From Candidatus Woesearchaeota archaeon (GTDB lineage Archaea > Nanoarchaeota > Nanoarchaeia > Woesearchaeales > GW2011-AR4): a stretch of 20,872 nt of DNA. Under the pieces are notes generated by a model that had not been told where the DNA came from, did no database searches, and was given only the letters and a program-made list of their open reading frames with translations. The stretch spans positions 1-20,872 of the forward strand of contig JAHFQL010000009.1 of the NCBI GenBank assembly GCA_023259315.1, written 5' to 3'. The position numbers and the translations under genes were made by a program. Of this stretch, positions 1 to 7,256 are shown in pieces (positions within the stretch are counted from its first letter, which is position 1; each line of letters starts with the position of its first letter).

Positions 1-2
1 GA

Positions 3-128
3 GATGCTTTAAGTGCTTATACAGTTGTTGGGAGAAGGGCAGAGATAGCAACAAAAGTATTGTGCCACAATCTTTGGATACGATTAAAAATTTTAATTGA
101 TGAACTTTTCAATAACGCCTTAAAATAA
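3..128 (+). CDS. C-terminal end of a probable DDE transposase (partial)
   Basis: The reading frame enters from the left edge and stops at TAA 126-128, leaving 41 residues. The tail contains the segment ATKVLCHNLWIRLKILIDE. A glutamate followed by about a dozen residues and then a K-V-L-C-H-N-like stretch is the way many IS4/IS5-type DDE transposases end, the glutamate being the last member of the catalytic triad; here E17 of the visible part would fit. The frame reads as protein, while the other two frames of this strand stop early. No terminal inverted repeat is obvious between 128 and the next gene. It could instead be an unrelated protein tail, since only 41 residues are visible. The family call rests on recollection of the motif. 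Confidence 0.5.
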   Translation, partial: DALSAYTVVGRRAEIATKVLCHNLWIRLKILIDELFNNALK

Positions 129-130
129 TA

Positions 131-141
131 AAAATTATAAA
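131..141 (+). promoter_or_regulatory. TATA box of the GT-C glycosyltransferase gene
   Basis: An AAATTATAA-type box at 132-140 lies 24-30 bases before the ATG at 164. This is the distance expected for an archaeal TATA box driving a leaderless or nearly leaderless mRNA. There is no Shine-Dalgarno sequence before the ATG, which agrees. Confidence 0.45.
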
Positions 142-163
142 CGATTCAATAAGAATTAGCATC

Positions 164-1570
164 ATGAGGCTGACTAAAAAAGAATTGCTTTTGTTTTTTG
201 CTGTTGCATTAGTATTCCTGTTAATAGAAATAAAAGGACTCTTACTTATCTCTCCTGGCGATGAAAACACCTATTTTTACATGGCCAAGGCAATTTCTGA
301 GGGTCAGATACCATATAAGGATTTTTTCTACGCGCATCCCCCATTACATATACTAATCCTTTCGCTTGTTGTCAAGATTTTCGGGACTAATTTTGCAGTG
401 TTAAAATCTAGCGCATTGATTGCGATGCTTATATCTTCTTTTTTTGTTTACAAAACATCTTTGGAATTGCTAAAGAACAGGCTTAATGACAAAAATTATC
501 TTTTAATTTCATTTGTGTGTTTGTTTTTGTATTTATTTTCATTCGAGATATTATTCAAAGGGACATTTTCGCTTGGCATAGAATTTTCCCTTATGTTTTT
601 GCAAATTAGTTTCTATCTTTTTCTCACTAATAGGCACCTATCAAGCGGAATATTTGCAGGGCTCGCTGGGCTGATGCGGCTTTACACATTACCAATAATA
701 TTTGGAATGCTTATTTTTTTGTTTGTGAAGAAAATTCATGAAAAGAAAATTAAAGATATATTGTTTTTCGTGTCAGGATTTTTCGCAACATTTATGCTAA
801 CAATAGTGATTCTTACATTCACATTCGGAAGTAAATTCACCTACCCTGTTTTTGCGTATCATTTGTTAAAGGCGAAACTTCCCGGCCAGAGGATTACCGT
901 ATACAAAAATGTGCTGAAAGACAATTGGCCTATCTATTTTGCTTTTTCATTGTCGGTTTTCATAAAAAATAAGAAAAGATTTCACGTTTTTTACTTTATA
1001 ATATTTATTTACTTCCTGTTTTTGCTTTCTTTGAATGTGCCTGCGGACCATTATTTTATGATGCCGTTTTCTTTTATGGCAATAACCGGGGGTTACAGTA
1101 TTGTGGAATTAATCAGGCGCGTAAGATTCAAATATCTAAAATACAGCCTAGCAGTTCTATTATTTGCACTTTTTTTATGGAACACTGTAGCTGATGTCAT
1201 GTTTTTAGAGAGATTCGGGTTTTTGAAATTTAGTCCGATAAGCCAGATGGTGGATAAAATATATTCCACTGATACAAATCAAATTTTGTTTGGCGACGAT
1301 GGAATAGTGTCATTATTGGCTTTCATTACAAACAGAAAAATAGCCCTAAATTACATCGATTCTAATGAAATGAGATTTACTTCCGGATTGAGCAATTATT
1401 ATATATTTAGGGACGACCTTGATAAAGTTAACCTTTCATATATAATCTATCGAGAGAACAGGGGATTACATCAAATAAAGCAATTTAGGGAATATGCGGA
1501 TGGCAGATGCAAGCTGGACAGCGAATACACAGACCTAGTCGAGGGAATTTTCTTATTTTATAAATGTTAG
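164..1570 (+). CDS. GT-C fold membrane glycosyltransferase (GT39/ArnT-like)
   Basis: This is a 468-residue polytopic membrane protein with roughly ten hydrophobic segments. After the first membrane helix comes a GDEN motif at 32-35, the acidic pair in the first extracytoplasmic loop that marks GT-C enzymes using polyprenyl-phosphate sugars. A Y-x-H-P-P motif follows at 56-60, as in the PMT/ArnT (GT39) and related membrane glycosyltransferases. Such enzymes move a sugar from a lipid-phosphate donor onto protein or lipid outside the membrane. The C-terminal part (about 350-468) is soluble and has no recognised domain. Acceptor and sugar cannot be told from the sequence; the S-layer protein encoded downstream is a plausible acceptor. 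The ATG at 164 is preferred because a TATA box sits at the right distance and the first helix starts immediately. It stands alone, convergent with the eL42 gene. Confidence 0.75.
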   Translation: MRLTKKELLLFFAVALVFLLIEIKGLLLISPGDENTYFYMAKAISEGQIPYKDFFYAHPPLHILILSLVVKIFGTNFAVLKSSALIAMLISSFFVYKTSLELLKNRLNDKNYLLISFVCLFLYLFSFEILFKGTFSLGIEFSLMFLQISFYLFLTNRHLSSGIFAGLAGLMRLYTLPIIFGMLIFLFVKKIHEKKIKDILFFVSGFFATFMLTIVILTFTFGSKFTYPVFAYHLLKAKLPGQRITVYKNVLKDNWPIYFAFSLSVFIKNKKRFHVFYFIIFIYFLFLLSLNVPADHYFMMPFSFMAITGGYSIVELIRRVRFKYLKYSLAVLLFALFLWNTVADVMFLERFGFLKFSPISQMVDKIYSTDTNQILFGDDGIVSLLAFITNRKIALNYIDSNEMRFTSGLSNYYIFRDDLDKVNLSYIIYRENRGLHQIKQFREYADGRCKLDSEYTDLVEGIFLFYKC

Positions 1571-1576
1571 AAATTT

Positions 1577-1590
1577 AAGAAAAAAAGAAA
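1577..1590 (-). terminator. U-tract terminator after eL42
   Basis: On the minus strand, a T-rich run (TTTCTTTTTTTCTT) begins a few bases after the eL42 stop codon. Archaeal RNA polymerase terminates at such U-tracts without needing a hairpin. It lies in the 25-base gap between the convergent glycosyltransferase and eL42 genes. Confidence 0.5.
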
Positions 1591-1595
1591 TATTA

Positions 1596-1904
1596 TCACT
1601 TGAATTCTATCTTCCTTGCCCTGAAGCCCTGCCTCTGCACATGCATTTTCTTGCAGACCTTGCATTCGTACCTTAAATCCGTTTTTTTTGTGGATTTCTT
1701 GCCAGTCATTTTGAACTTGCTTATTGCAGGCTTTGAGTATCTGCCAAGGTTGCCTTTGCCTCTGGCCTGGCCTCTTTTCCTAGCCCTGACCTTTGAACCA
1801 TAAGTAAGACTGCCAGGATTTTTCTTTTTATTTATGGTAATATTGTGTTCTGTATGCTTCTTGCAGTAAGGGCAATACCTGTTGACAATTTTGGGCATTT
1901 TCAT
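1596..1904 (-). CDS. rpl44e: 50S ribosomal protein L44e (eL42)
   Basis: This is a 102-residue, very basic protein beginning MKMPKIVNRYCPYCKKHTEH, the standard opening of archaeal eL42. Two zinc-ligand pairs are present: C11-x-x-C14 and C81-x-x-C84. The middle is rich in glycine, lysine and arginine, and the family-typical H-V-Q-R-Q-G-F-R-A-R-K segment follows the second pair. It is a component of the large ribosomal subunit near the E site, an archaeal/eukaryotic protein with no bacterial counterpart, so it fixes the domain of the organism. Length is normal. The gene has its own TATA box in the 60-base gap after GINS15. The usual downstream partner S27e is not next to it here. Confidence 0.96.
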   Translation of the reverse strand: MKMPKIVNRYCPYCKKHTEHNITINKKKNPGSLTYGSKVRARKRGQARGKGNLGRYSKPAISKFKMTGKKSTKKTDLRYECKVCKKMHVQRQGFRARKIEFK

Positions 1905-1924
1905 AAGAAAAAGAACTTTTACGA

Positions 1925-1937
1925 GATTTAAAAAGGT
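1925..1937 (-). promoter_or_regulatory. TATA box of the eL42 gene
   Basis: On the minus strand, CCTTTTTAAAT is centred about 26 bases before the eL42 ATG (1904). The gene therefore has its own, probably leaderless, transcript in addition to any read-through from GINS15. No Shine-Dalgarno sequence precedes the ATG. Confidence 0.5.
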
Positions 1938-1964
1938 TTTGATGTCTGATTTATCGTCGACAAA

Positions 1965-2606
1965 TTAATTGTCTTCCTTGATCTCCTCTGCCTTGCTTTT
2001 GTTTATGAGGACATCTGCGATTTCAGCAGGCAAGTTTGCGATGTCTTCTTCCTCAAAAGGGCCGTATTCCTCAAGTTCAGGACCCACAAATTTTGGAACT
2101 TTGTAAGCGAATCTTACAAGCCTTGTAGGCTTCTTTAATTCCAAGGCAGACATGAATGCCTCTGGGGGCTTTTTCTCTTCAAAAGACTGCATGAAAGGCA
2201 TTTTTTCATTTAGAACAGCATACAGGATTGCATTCCTGTAATTATCCAGAAGATTTGTAGCTGCATCAAAAAATACTTTTTCTTCTTTCATCAATGAGGT
2301 GGTGTCTATGAGATTTGATTGAGTCCTGCTTTTGTCCAGGGCAAGATTGATTATTTTCTTTTCCCTTCTTTCATACAACTCCTTAAGAATTTTATATATG
2401 TTTTCCAGCTGCCTTTCCGTTTTTTTCCTTTCCTCAGGAGCAAAGACAGAGTCGCTTTTTGCCTCGAGAATTTTTTTCTTGTCCCTTATATAATTGATAG
2501 TGTCGCTGAAAAATGTAGGCTCTAGCCTCTGCAAATCGGGCCTTTCCTTTTCCCTTTTGAGAATCTCAAATAGAGTCTCGTATGTTATAACAACTTCTTG
2601 CGCCAT
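1965..2606 (-). CDS. gins15: DNA replication factor GINS15 (Gins51), A-B domain order
   Basis: A 213-residue protein. The N-terminal helical A domain (about 1-150) opens with VITYETLFEILKREKERPDLQRL, the signature of archaeal GINS15. A proline-rich linker leads to the small beta B domain (about 158-205, KPTRLVRFAYKVPKFVGPELEEYGPFEEEDIANLP). A before B is the Sld5/Psf1-like order. In archaea GINS bridges the MCM helicase and the RecJ/Cdc45-like protein within the CMG-type replicative helicase. The last residues are charged and probably disordered. It sits directly upstream of eL42, an arrangement found in the archaeal gene neighbourhood linking replication genes (PCNA, PriS, GINS) with translation genes (eL42, eS27, aIF2-alpha, Nop10). 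A GAGGGG run directly before the ATG could act as a short-spaced ribosome binding site. Confidence 0.93.
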   Translation of the reverse strand: MAQEVVITYETLFEILKREKERPDLQRLEPTFFSDTINYIRDKKKILEAKSDSVFAPEERKKTERQLENIYKILKELYERREKKIINLALDKSRTQSNLIDTTSLMKEEKVFFDAATNLLDNYRNAILYAVLNEKMPFMQSFEEKKPPEAFMSALELKKPTRLVRFAYKVPKFVGPELEEYGPFEEEDIANLPAEIADVLINKSKAEEIKEDN

Positions 2607-2634
2607 TTCCCCCTCATGGCAAGATTATGAAGGA

Positions 2635-2648
2635 GCATTTAAATAAGT
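2635..2648 (-). promoter_or_regulatory. TATA box of the GINS15 gene
   Basis: On the minus strand, ACTTATTTAAATGC lies about 30-40 bases before the ATG at 2606. This predicts a transcript start near 2615 and a leader of about ten bases that includes the GAGGGG run. It lies in the divergent region shared with the LysM gene. Confidence 0.45.
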
Positions 2649-2690
2649 TTTCATTAAGGCAAATTCAGCAAATTTTTCTGTAGGCTTCGC

Positions 2691-2747
2691 AAATTTTAGA
2701 CTTAAATAGACCACTAATCAGTAGTTAAAGATAGAAAGATTTAAATA
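2691..2747 (+). promoter_or_regulatory. Copy 1 of shared 57-base promoter/operator element
   Basis: The 57 bases match 11453-11509 at 52 positions with no gap. The element ends in a BRE/TATA (GAAAGATTTAAATA, 2734-2747). Just before that is an imperfect palindrome, ACTAATCAGTAGT (2713-2725), in which five of six base pairs match. A second, weaker TATA-like stretch lies at 2701-2708. Conservation stops soon after the TATA box. The palindrome just upstream of BRE is where archaeal activators commonly bind, so a regulator-binding site is likely. The TATA predicts transcription starting close to the LysM gene's start codon. Confidence 0.75.
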
Positions 2748-2765
2748 TAGGAGGTGTGGGTTTAA

Positions 2766-4667
2766 ATGAGAGTAAATATGTCAACTACAATTGAAACTAA
2801 CTTCACAGGAACAATAGACAATGTTTTATCACTATTTTCTGACCCTCGGGAAAGCGCTGTAAGGCAAAGGAATGAACTTCAATTAATATATGAATCGTTA
2901 GTGGAGAGCAGGAGAGGCCGCACAAGGCATACTGGCTATACCCCTATTGGACAAGAAGCAAGACAATGGAATGCAAATGCCATTGGTTTTCTGGAATTTG
3001 TTGCTGGGCAGCTAGACAGATGGGACAGAAATTCTCCATGGGACTCACAAGAGCATGATGTATTGGGAAAACTTGGCTTAAGAAAAAAAGGAGAGTCGCA
3101 AATTGATGCAAATCCGCAATATGATGTTGGATTTCAGCATTCGCCCTTGGCAAAAAGGATACGGTCGCAATATAGGGGGGAGTTGGAAAAATTGCCGATT
3201 TTGCAGATTGATTCTTTGTGGAATGAAATTTTATTGTATGCACAAAGAGGATTTTATGGTTTGAAGCAAAGAAATGCCCAAAGTGCTGCATTTGCGAATT
3301 ACCAATTGCCAGAAATAATCGAGATGCCAGCAATGGATTTTTTACTTTTGCCTTTGGTTAGTGCTATAACTAAAAAACCAATTAATATTAGTGATAATGA
3401 CAGAAATTATCTGGAAACAGGCAGGCAGTTTGCAGAAAGGAGAAGTTTAACAGCATCTTATGCTGTTTACTTGATTGAAAAAGCAGCATCTGTGATGAAA
3501 CAAATTGCTGAAGTTCATGAGCTGGACATTTCTGACAAAATTGGTGGGAAAAATCTGCTGGTTGAAAAATTAGAGGGCGGCAGTTTTATTCGATATTTTG
3601 AATCATCAATTAGGGAGCATCTATGTGACTTGGCAGCGCAGGGCAGAGCATCAAGAGTTTTTGAGGAAATTGATAGCGTTGCTAGAAGTGCAAGCCGACA
3701 TAAAATTCCATTAGATTTGTTAATTGCACAAGAGGAAATAGATTTGCTCAAAGCACAGGCTGTCAATAATCCGGAAAGAGGTTTAAGAGGAGAGCTTTTG
3801 GAAATTGCAAGAGATGTTGCATCTGGCCAAACTTATATGGAAGGTGATTTAAGCAAAACAGATAGACTTGTTGCTTTTTGCGACGACAAATCTCTTGTTA
3901 TGGCATATCAAAATATAAGGTCAGCAATAACAACATTAGCAGATTCTTATAGATTTGGCTATAGAATACCTTCCCCAATGGCACCTGCCATGGCTTTTTC
4001 CTTATCTAAAAAACCTGTTGCTGCTTCAATTAAACCTGAAGTTTCAACGGCAGTTGTTGTTCCTGTAACTAGGGAATTATATCCAAGCTTAAGGATGAAT
4101 GATGATGACGCAAAGTCGATTTTATCAATGCTTGAATCTGGAGATTTTAATGGCATAGCCAATTACAAAGCTATTCCTTCAGCAGTTTCTCATGTTCCTT
4201 ATAAAACTGACAAAAAAGGTAAGCGCAGCCGTGTTGGAGTTATAGCAGTTGGCGGATTGGCAGCAGCAGTTATTGCTGGTTTTCTTGTTATGCCAAACCA
4301 AAGCAGGTCAAGCGAGAGCCCAAATTATAGAGAAACTATAGAAATAGATTGTAGTGGTATTCCTCAAACACTATCTGGACAAAATATAGCAGTCTATGAA
4401 GATAGAACCACCGGGCCTATATATGTATGCAAACCAAATGAGCCAACAAAAATAGGCATATCGCCTTCAAAACAACAGGAGATTCCAGTTGCCAAACCTT
4501 ATGGGGTGGTTAAAGGAGATAATTTAACGCGTGTAATGAAAAGGCAGGCTGGAATAAAAGATGAACGTCAGGCTTATGTAACGGCTTTAGATTATGCAGA
4601 AGAACATGGGATCAAGGCCCCTTATATCATACATCCTGGACAAATATTGATGATTAGCAAGCCTTAG
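2766..4667 (+). CDS. Single-pass membrane protein with extracellular LysM domain; long helical N-terminal region of unknown function
   Basis: A 633-residue protein. Residues 1-480 are soluble, largely helical and not recognised. A basic stretch (KTDKKGKRSR) precedes one hydrophobic segment at about 490-510, so the large N-terminal part is predicted inside and the C-terminal 120 residues outside. The outer part has two cysteines (C529, C555) that could form a disulfide. It ends in a LysM domain (about 580-632) with V-V-K-G-D-N-L-T-R-V at its start and I-I-H-P-G-Q-I-L-M-I at its end; the middle is somewhat longer than a minimal LysM. LysM binds N-acetylglucosamine-containing polymers. There is no N-terminal signal peptide. 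The ATG at 2766 has GGAGGTG at 2750-2756, but the TATA at 2740-2747 would place transcription start after that site. The ATG at 2778 (MSTTIETN) is therefore a real alternative. Its promoter is shared with the Tat hydrolase at 11534. Confidence 0.75.
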   Translation: MRVNMSTTIETNFTGTIDNVLSLFSDPRESAVRQRNELQLIYESLVESRRGRTRHTGYTPIGQEARQWNANAIGFLEFVAGQLDRWDRNSPWDSQEHDVLGKLGLRKKGESQIDANPQYDVGFQHSPLAKRIRSQYRGELEKLPILQIDSLWNEILLYAQRGFYGLKQRNAQSAAFANYQLPEIIEMPAMDFLLLPLVSAITKKPINISDNDRNYLETGRQFAERRSLTASYAVYLIEKAASVMKQIAEVHELDISDKIGGKNLLVEKLEGGSFIRYFESSIREHLCDLAAQGRASRVFEEIDSVARSASRHKIPLDLLIAQEEIDLLKAQAVNNPERGLRGELLEIARDVASGQTYMEGDLSKTDRLVAFCDDKSLVMAYQNIRSAITTLADSYRFGYRIPSPMAPAMAFSLSKKPVAASIKPEVSTAVVVPVTRELYPSLRMNDDDAKSILSMLESGDFNGIANYKAIPSAVSHVPYKTDKKGKRSRVGVIAVGGLAAAVIAGFLVMPNQSRSSESPNYRETIEIDCSGIPQTLSGQNIAVYEDRTTGPIYVCKPNEPTKIGISPSKQQEIPVAKPYGVVKGDNLTRVMKRQAGIKDERQAYVTALDYAEEHGIKAPYIIHPGQILMISKP

Positions 4668-4690
4668 TGATATTTCTTTATTTCGATACC

Positions 4691-4700
4691 TTTTTAATAT
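4691..4700 (+). promoter_or_regulatory. TATA box of the radical SAM gene; decides its start
   Basis: TTTTTAATAT at 4691-4700 is 21-30 bases before the ATG at 4721. There is no Shine-Dalgarno sequence, so a leaderless start at 4721 fits better than the in-frame GTG at 4667, which lies upstream of this TATA box. Confidence 0.5.
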
Positions 4701-4720
4701 TCTATTCTATACATGTTTAT

Positions 4721-5944
4721 ATGGCAGAACTGGAATTTAGGGATTTAAGCTTCGAGAAAGATAATGATAAGATTAAAGTGAATTTCCTCAAACTTTTTTA
4801 TTTTTATCTCGAAAACAACAGCCTGGAGAAAATAGGAAAATTTGAAATAAACAACAATTCTATAGTATTCAAAAACCTTTCAGAAAATAATGCAAGGAAA
4901 AGATTCGAGTTTCTTCTGTTTAACGGATTTCAAAACCTAAGAAACAGATTAAATAATAAAAAAACCGTTTATATCCATCAAAGTTCCGGGATTCCGCTTA
5001 TTGGCACAAATTATTTTGGCTTGATTGACCGTGGCACAAATATAATTGAAGTAAAGCCTATAACAAGCTGCAACATAAGCTGTGTATTCTGCTCGGTTGA
5101 TGAAGGGCCTTACTCAAGAAGGAAGTTTGATTTTGTCGTCGAGAAAGATTATTTAGTAGATGAATTCAGGAAGATTGTTGAGTTTAAAAATACTGGCAAT
5201 ATTGACGCGCATATAAACGCGCAGGGCGAGCCAACATTGTATGCCGATATGGTGGATTTAGTCAGGGATATAATGTCGATAAAAGGAGTTAAGACAAGCT
5301 CGATTGACACAAATGGGCTTTTGTTGAACAAGCAATACATCGATGAACTTGCTGATGCAGGCTTGACAAGAATAAATCTGTCGCTTCATGCCCTAGATCC
5401 AAAGATTGCAACGCAACTGGCTGGCTATCCATACAATCTTAATAAAGTGCTGGAAATAGCAAGATACATCCCAAAAAAGATGGATTTGATAATTGTTCCA
5501 GTGTGGATGCCGGGCTTTAATGACTCAGAACTGCCAAAATTAGCTGAATTTGCTAAAGAGATTGGCGCTGGCAAGCATTGTCCGCCCATAGGCATACAGA
5601 ATTTGATGAACTACAAGTTTGGCAGAAATCCTGTGAAAGAAGCGTCAATGGAAGATTTCTACAAGAAAATGAGGGAAATTGAGAAAGAGCACGATGTGCA
5701 GCTTATATTTGACAAGTTTGCTTTTAACGTCGAGGATTTGCCCGAACTGCCAAAACCTTTTAGGAAAGGTCAAATTATAGAAGCTCATGTGGTCCTGCCG
5801 GGCAGGATAGGCAATGAAATGCTAGCAGTTACAAAGGGCAGGCTTGTTTCAGTGCCAGACTGCTTTAAAGAAATAGGCTCTAAAGTAAAATTAAAGGTTA
5901 AAAGGACTAAGCATAACATTTTCTTGGGCGAATTATTAAATTAA
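4721..5944 (+). CDS. Radical SAM enzyme with C-terminal TRAM domain
   Basis: This is a 407-residue protein from the ATG at 4721. The cluster-binding motif C117-x3-C121-x2-C124 (CNISCVFC) is followed by a classic radical SAM core: a GEPT motif in the second strand (AQGEPTLY), then TSSIDTNG and INLSLHAL. The last 60 residues (from KPFRKGQIIEAHV) look like a TRAM RNA-binding beta barrel, as in tRNA-modifying methylthiotransferases. However, the N-terminal UPF0004 domain of those enzymes is absent. This architecture resembles archaeal uncharacterised radical SAM proteins of the COG2100 type. Substrate is unknown; the TRAM domain points to tRNA or rRNA. The N-terminal 100 residues are unassigned. 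The frame opens at a GTG at 4667, overlapping the last base of the LysM stop codon, but the TATA box and the MAELEF start support 4721. Its stop codon overlaps that of the next, opposite gene. Confidence 0.8.
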   Translation: MAELEFRDLSFEKDNDKIKVNFLKLFYFYLENNSLEKIGKFEINNNSIVFKNLSENNARKRFEFLLFNGFQNLRNRLNNKKTVYIHQSSGIPLIGTNYFGLIDRGTNIIEVKPITSCNISCVFCSVDEGPYSRRKFDFVVEKDYLVDEFRKIVEFKNTGNIDAHINAQGEPTLYADMVDLVRDIMSIKGVKTSSIDTNGLLLNKQYIDELADAGLTRINLSLHALDPKIATQLAGYPYNLNKVLEIARYIPKKMDLIIVPVWMPGFNDSELPKLAEFAKEIGAGKHCPPIGIQNLMNYKFGRNPVKEASMEDFYKKMREIEKEHDVQLIFDKFAFNVEDLPELPKPFRKGQIIEAHVVLPGRIGNEMLAVTKGRLVSVPDCFKEIGSKVKLKVKRTKHNIFLGELLN

Positions 5945-7185
5945 TTAATCGCTTGCTTATTAGATGGGTTGGATGGCTGTTTGTAGGCGTCTAATTTTGC
6001 TCTTGTGAAAGTAACATATGAATAGATGTGATTGACAAAGTAACCAACAGCGGCTTTAGCATCGTCCAATTGAATATTCCTCATCATGATGCAGAAAAAT
6101 ATTCTGCTTTGGTCTATATAAATTATTCCGCAATCATGGTATAATTTAGAATCATCAGCATAATATTCACCGAATTTATCTACAATTGAAACATTTTGTG
6201 GAACATTTGCCTCATAATTAGTGTCAAAATCAGTTGTATTAGTCAACAATGATAAAACATATTCAGAATCTTGGGCATAGAGAACCGTAGAAAGGTATAG
6301 ACTTGAAAATATATTGTACAAGTGAATTGGGGTTACCAAATCTGTATAGCTACCATATTCCAGTCTTTTAAACGGATATTCTGTGTTTTCTTTGATATTA
6401 TAATAATCCAAAAGCTTAATTAAATCGCCCCTGTCAATATTATCAAACAACACATTAAAAGCTGTATTGTCTGATTCCTTTAGCATATATTCCATTAATT
6501 GCTTCACAGTCAATTCCTTTTCTTTAGTCAAATAGAGTGTTCCAAAAGCATCTGTTCTTTCATAGTCCTTGATGGGAAGCTTGGTATTCATAGTTAATTT
6601 ATCGTCCTCTATTTTTTGCATAATCAAGATGGCAACCGGCAGCTTGTTCAAGCTGGCTGGAAAATACCCCTCATGCTCATTTATGCCAAAATTTGCACCA
6701 TTACGAAGATTTTCAACATATATTGATGCGCTTATATTTTGTTGTGTTAGATATCTTTGCATATCCTTTTGGAGTGCATTAAAATTGGTTATTAGAAAAC
6801 TTCTAGGCTCGAGCACGCCTGCATAGACCCTTGGAGATAATAGGCCAACAGTTATGTTTATTCTTAATTTGGGAGACTGATTTTGGTATTGTTTTCTGAC
6901 TTCAGTCAAATTTACTGCTTCTGTCAGAAGATTGATTGCTTCGTTTAGCTTTATATTGCTTAAATACATTTGATTTTTGGCACTGGAACAATTAATTTCC
7001 GTCGCATTCGACTCGTTATGTGATACATTTTGCTTTTCTGATAAAATTGTTTTATTGCTGTAAGAATTAGCCTGCACTTTTGCATTAGTATTTTTTAAAT
7101 GTAAAATAGAAAATGCCAATAAAGCGCCCATAATTATACCGATAAGAAGCAATCCAAATTTAACTTTAGAATTGTCTTGCCCCAT
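5941..7185 (-). CDS. Membrane-anchored serine beta-lactamase-fold hydrolase, KFG variant
   Basis: A 414-residue protein with one N-terminal membrane anchor (about 10-30) and the rest outside. About ten N-x-S/T sequons lie in the outer part, so it may be heavily N-glycosylated. The catalytic domain (about 135-400) belongs to the class A beta-lactamase/D,D-peptidase fold. It has S178-x-x-K181 (SLNK), S238-D-N240, and K337-F-G339 where KTG or KSG is normal, followed by H-D-C-G-I-I-Y. The nucleophile, general base and SDN are intact, so it is probably not dead. The KFG-HDCG arrangement also occurs, as I recall, in serine hydrolases of small-genome (CPR) bacteria. Residues 30-135 are a low-complexity and helical spacer. 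A bacterial-type role in cutting or reshaping cell-wall peptides is possible, but the substrate in an archaeon is unknown. The ATG at 7185 has a TATA box at the right distance. Confidence 0.82.
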   Translation of the reverse strand: MGQDNSKVKFGLLLIGIIMGALLAFSILHLKNTNAKVQANSYSNKTILSEKQNVSHNESNATEINCSSAKNQMYLSNIKLNEAINLLTEAVNLTEVRKQYQNQSPKLRINITVGLLSPRVYAGVLEPRSFLITNFNALQKDMQRYLTQQNISASIYVENLRNGANFGINEHEGYFPASLNKLPVAILIMQKIEDDKLTMNTKLPIKDYERTDAFGTLYLTKEKELTVKQLMEYMLKESDNTAFNVLFDNIDRGDLIKLLDYYNIKENTEYPFKRLEYGSYTDLVTPIHLYNIFSSLYLSTVLYAQDSEYVLSLLTNTTDFDTNYEANVPQNVSIVDKFGEYYADDSKLYHDCGIIYIDQSRIFFCIMMRNIQLDDAKAAVGYFVNHIYSYVTFTRAKLDAYKQPSNPSNKQAIN

Positions 7186-7207
7186 ATCACTCTTTTTTTA
7201 ATATAAT

Positions 7208-7220
7208 TAATATTTAAAAA
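7208..7220 (-). promoter_or_regulatory. TATA box of the KFG hydrolase gene
   Basis: On the minus strand, TTTTTAAATATTA is centred near 7214, about 29 bases before the ATG at 7185. It implies a leader of only a few bases. The gene has its own promoter after the S-layer terminator. Confidence 0.45.
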
Positions 7221-7256
7221 TTATTTTTTTGAGTTCCCGCATTAATGGCAAGTTGT

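Noticed and set aside
2766..4667. Phage endolysin or tail protein because of LysM
   Set aside because: There is no lytic catalytic domain or phage gene nearby, and the single membrane helix with a large cytoplasmic part does not fit.
4667..4720. Radical SAM protein starting at GTG 4667 with a hydrophobic N-terminus
   Set aside because: The added 18 residues lie over a TATA box placed for the ATG at 4721 and would create a false signal-like segment.
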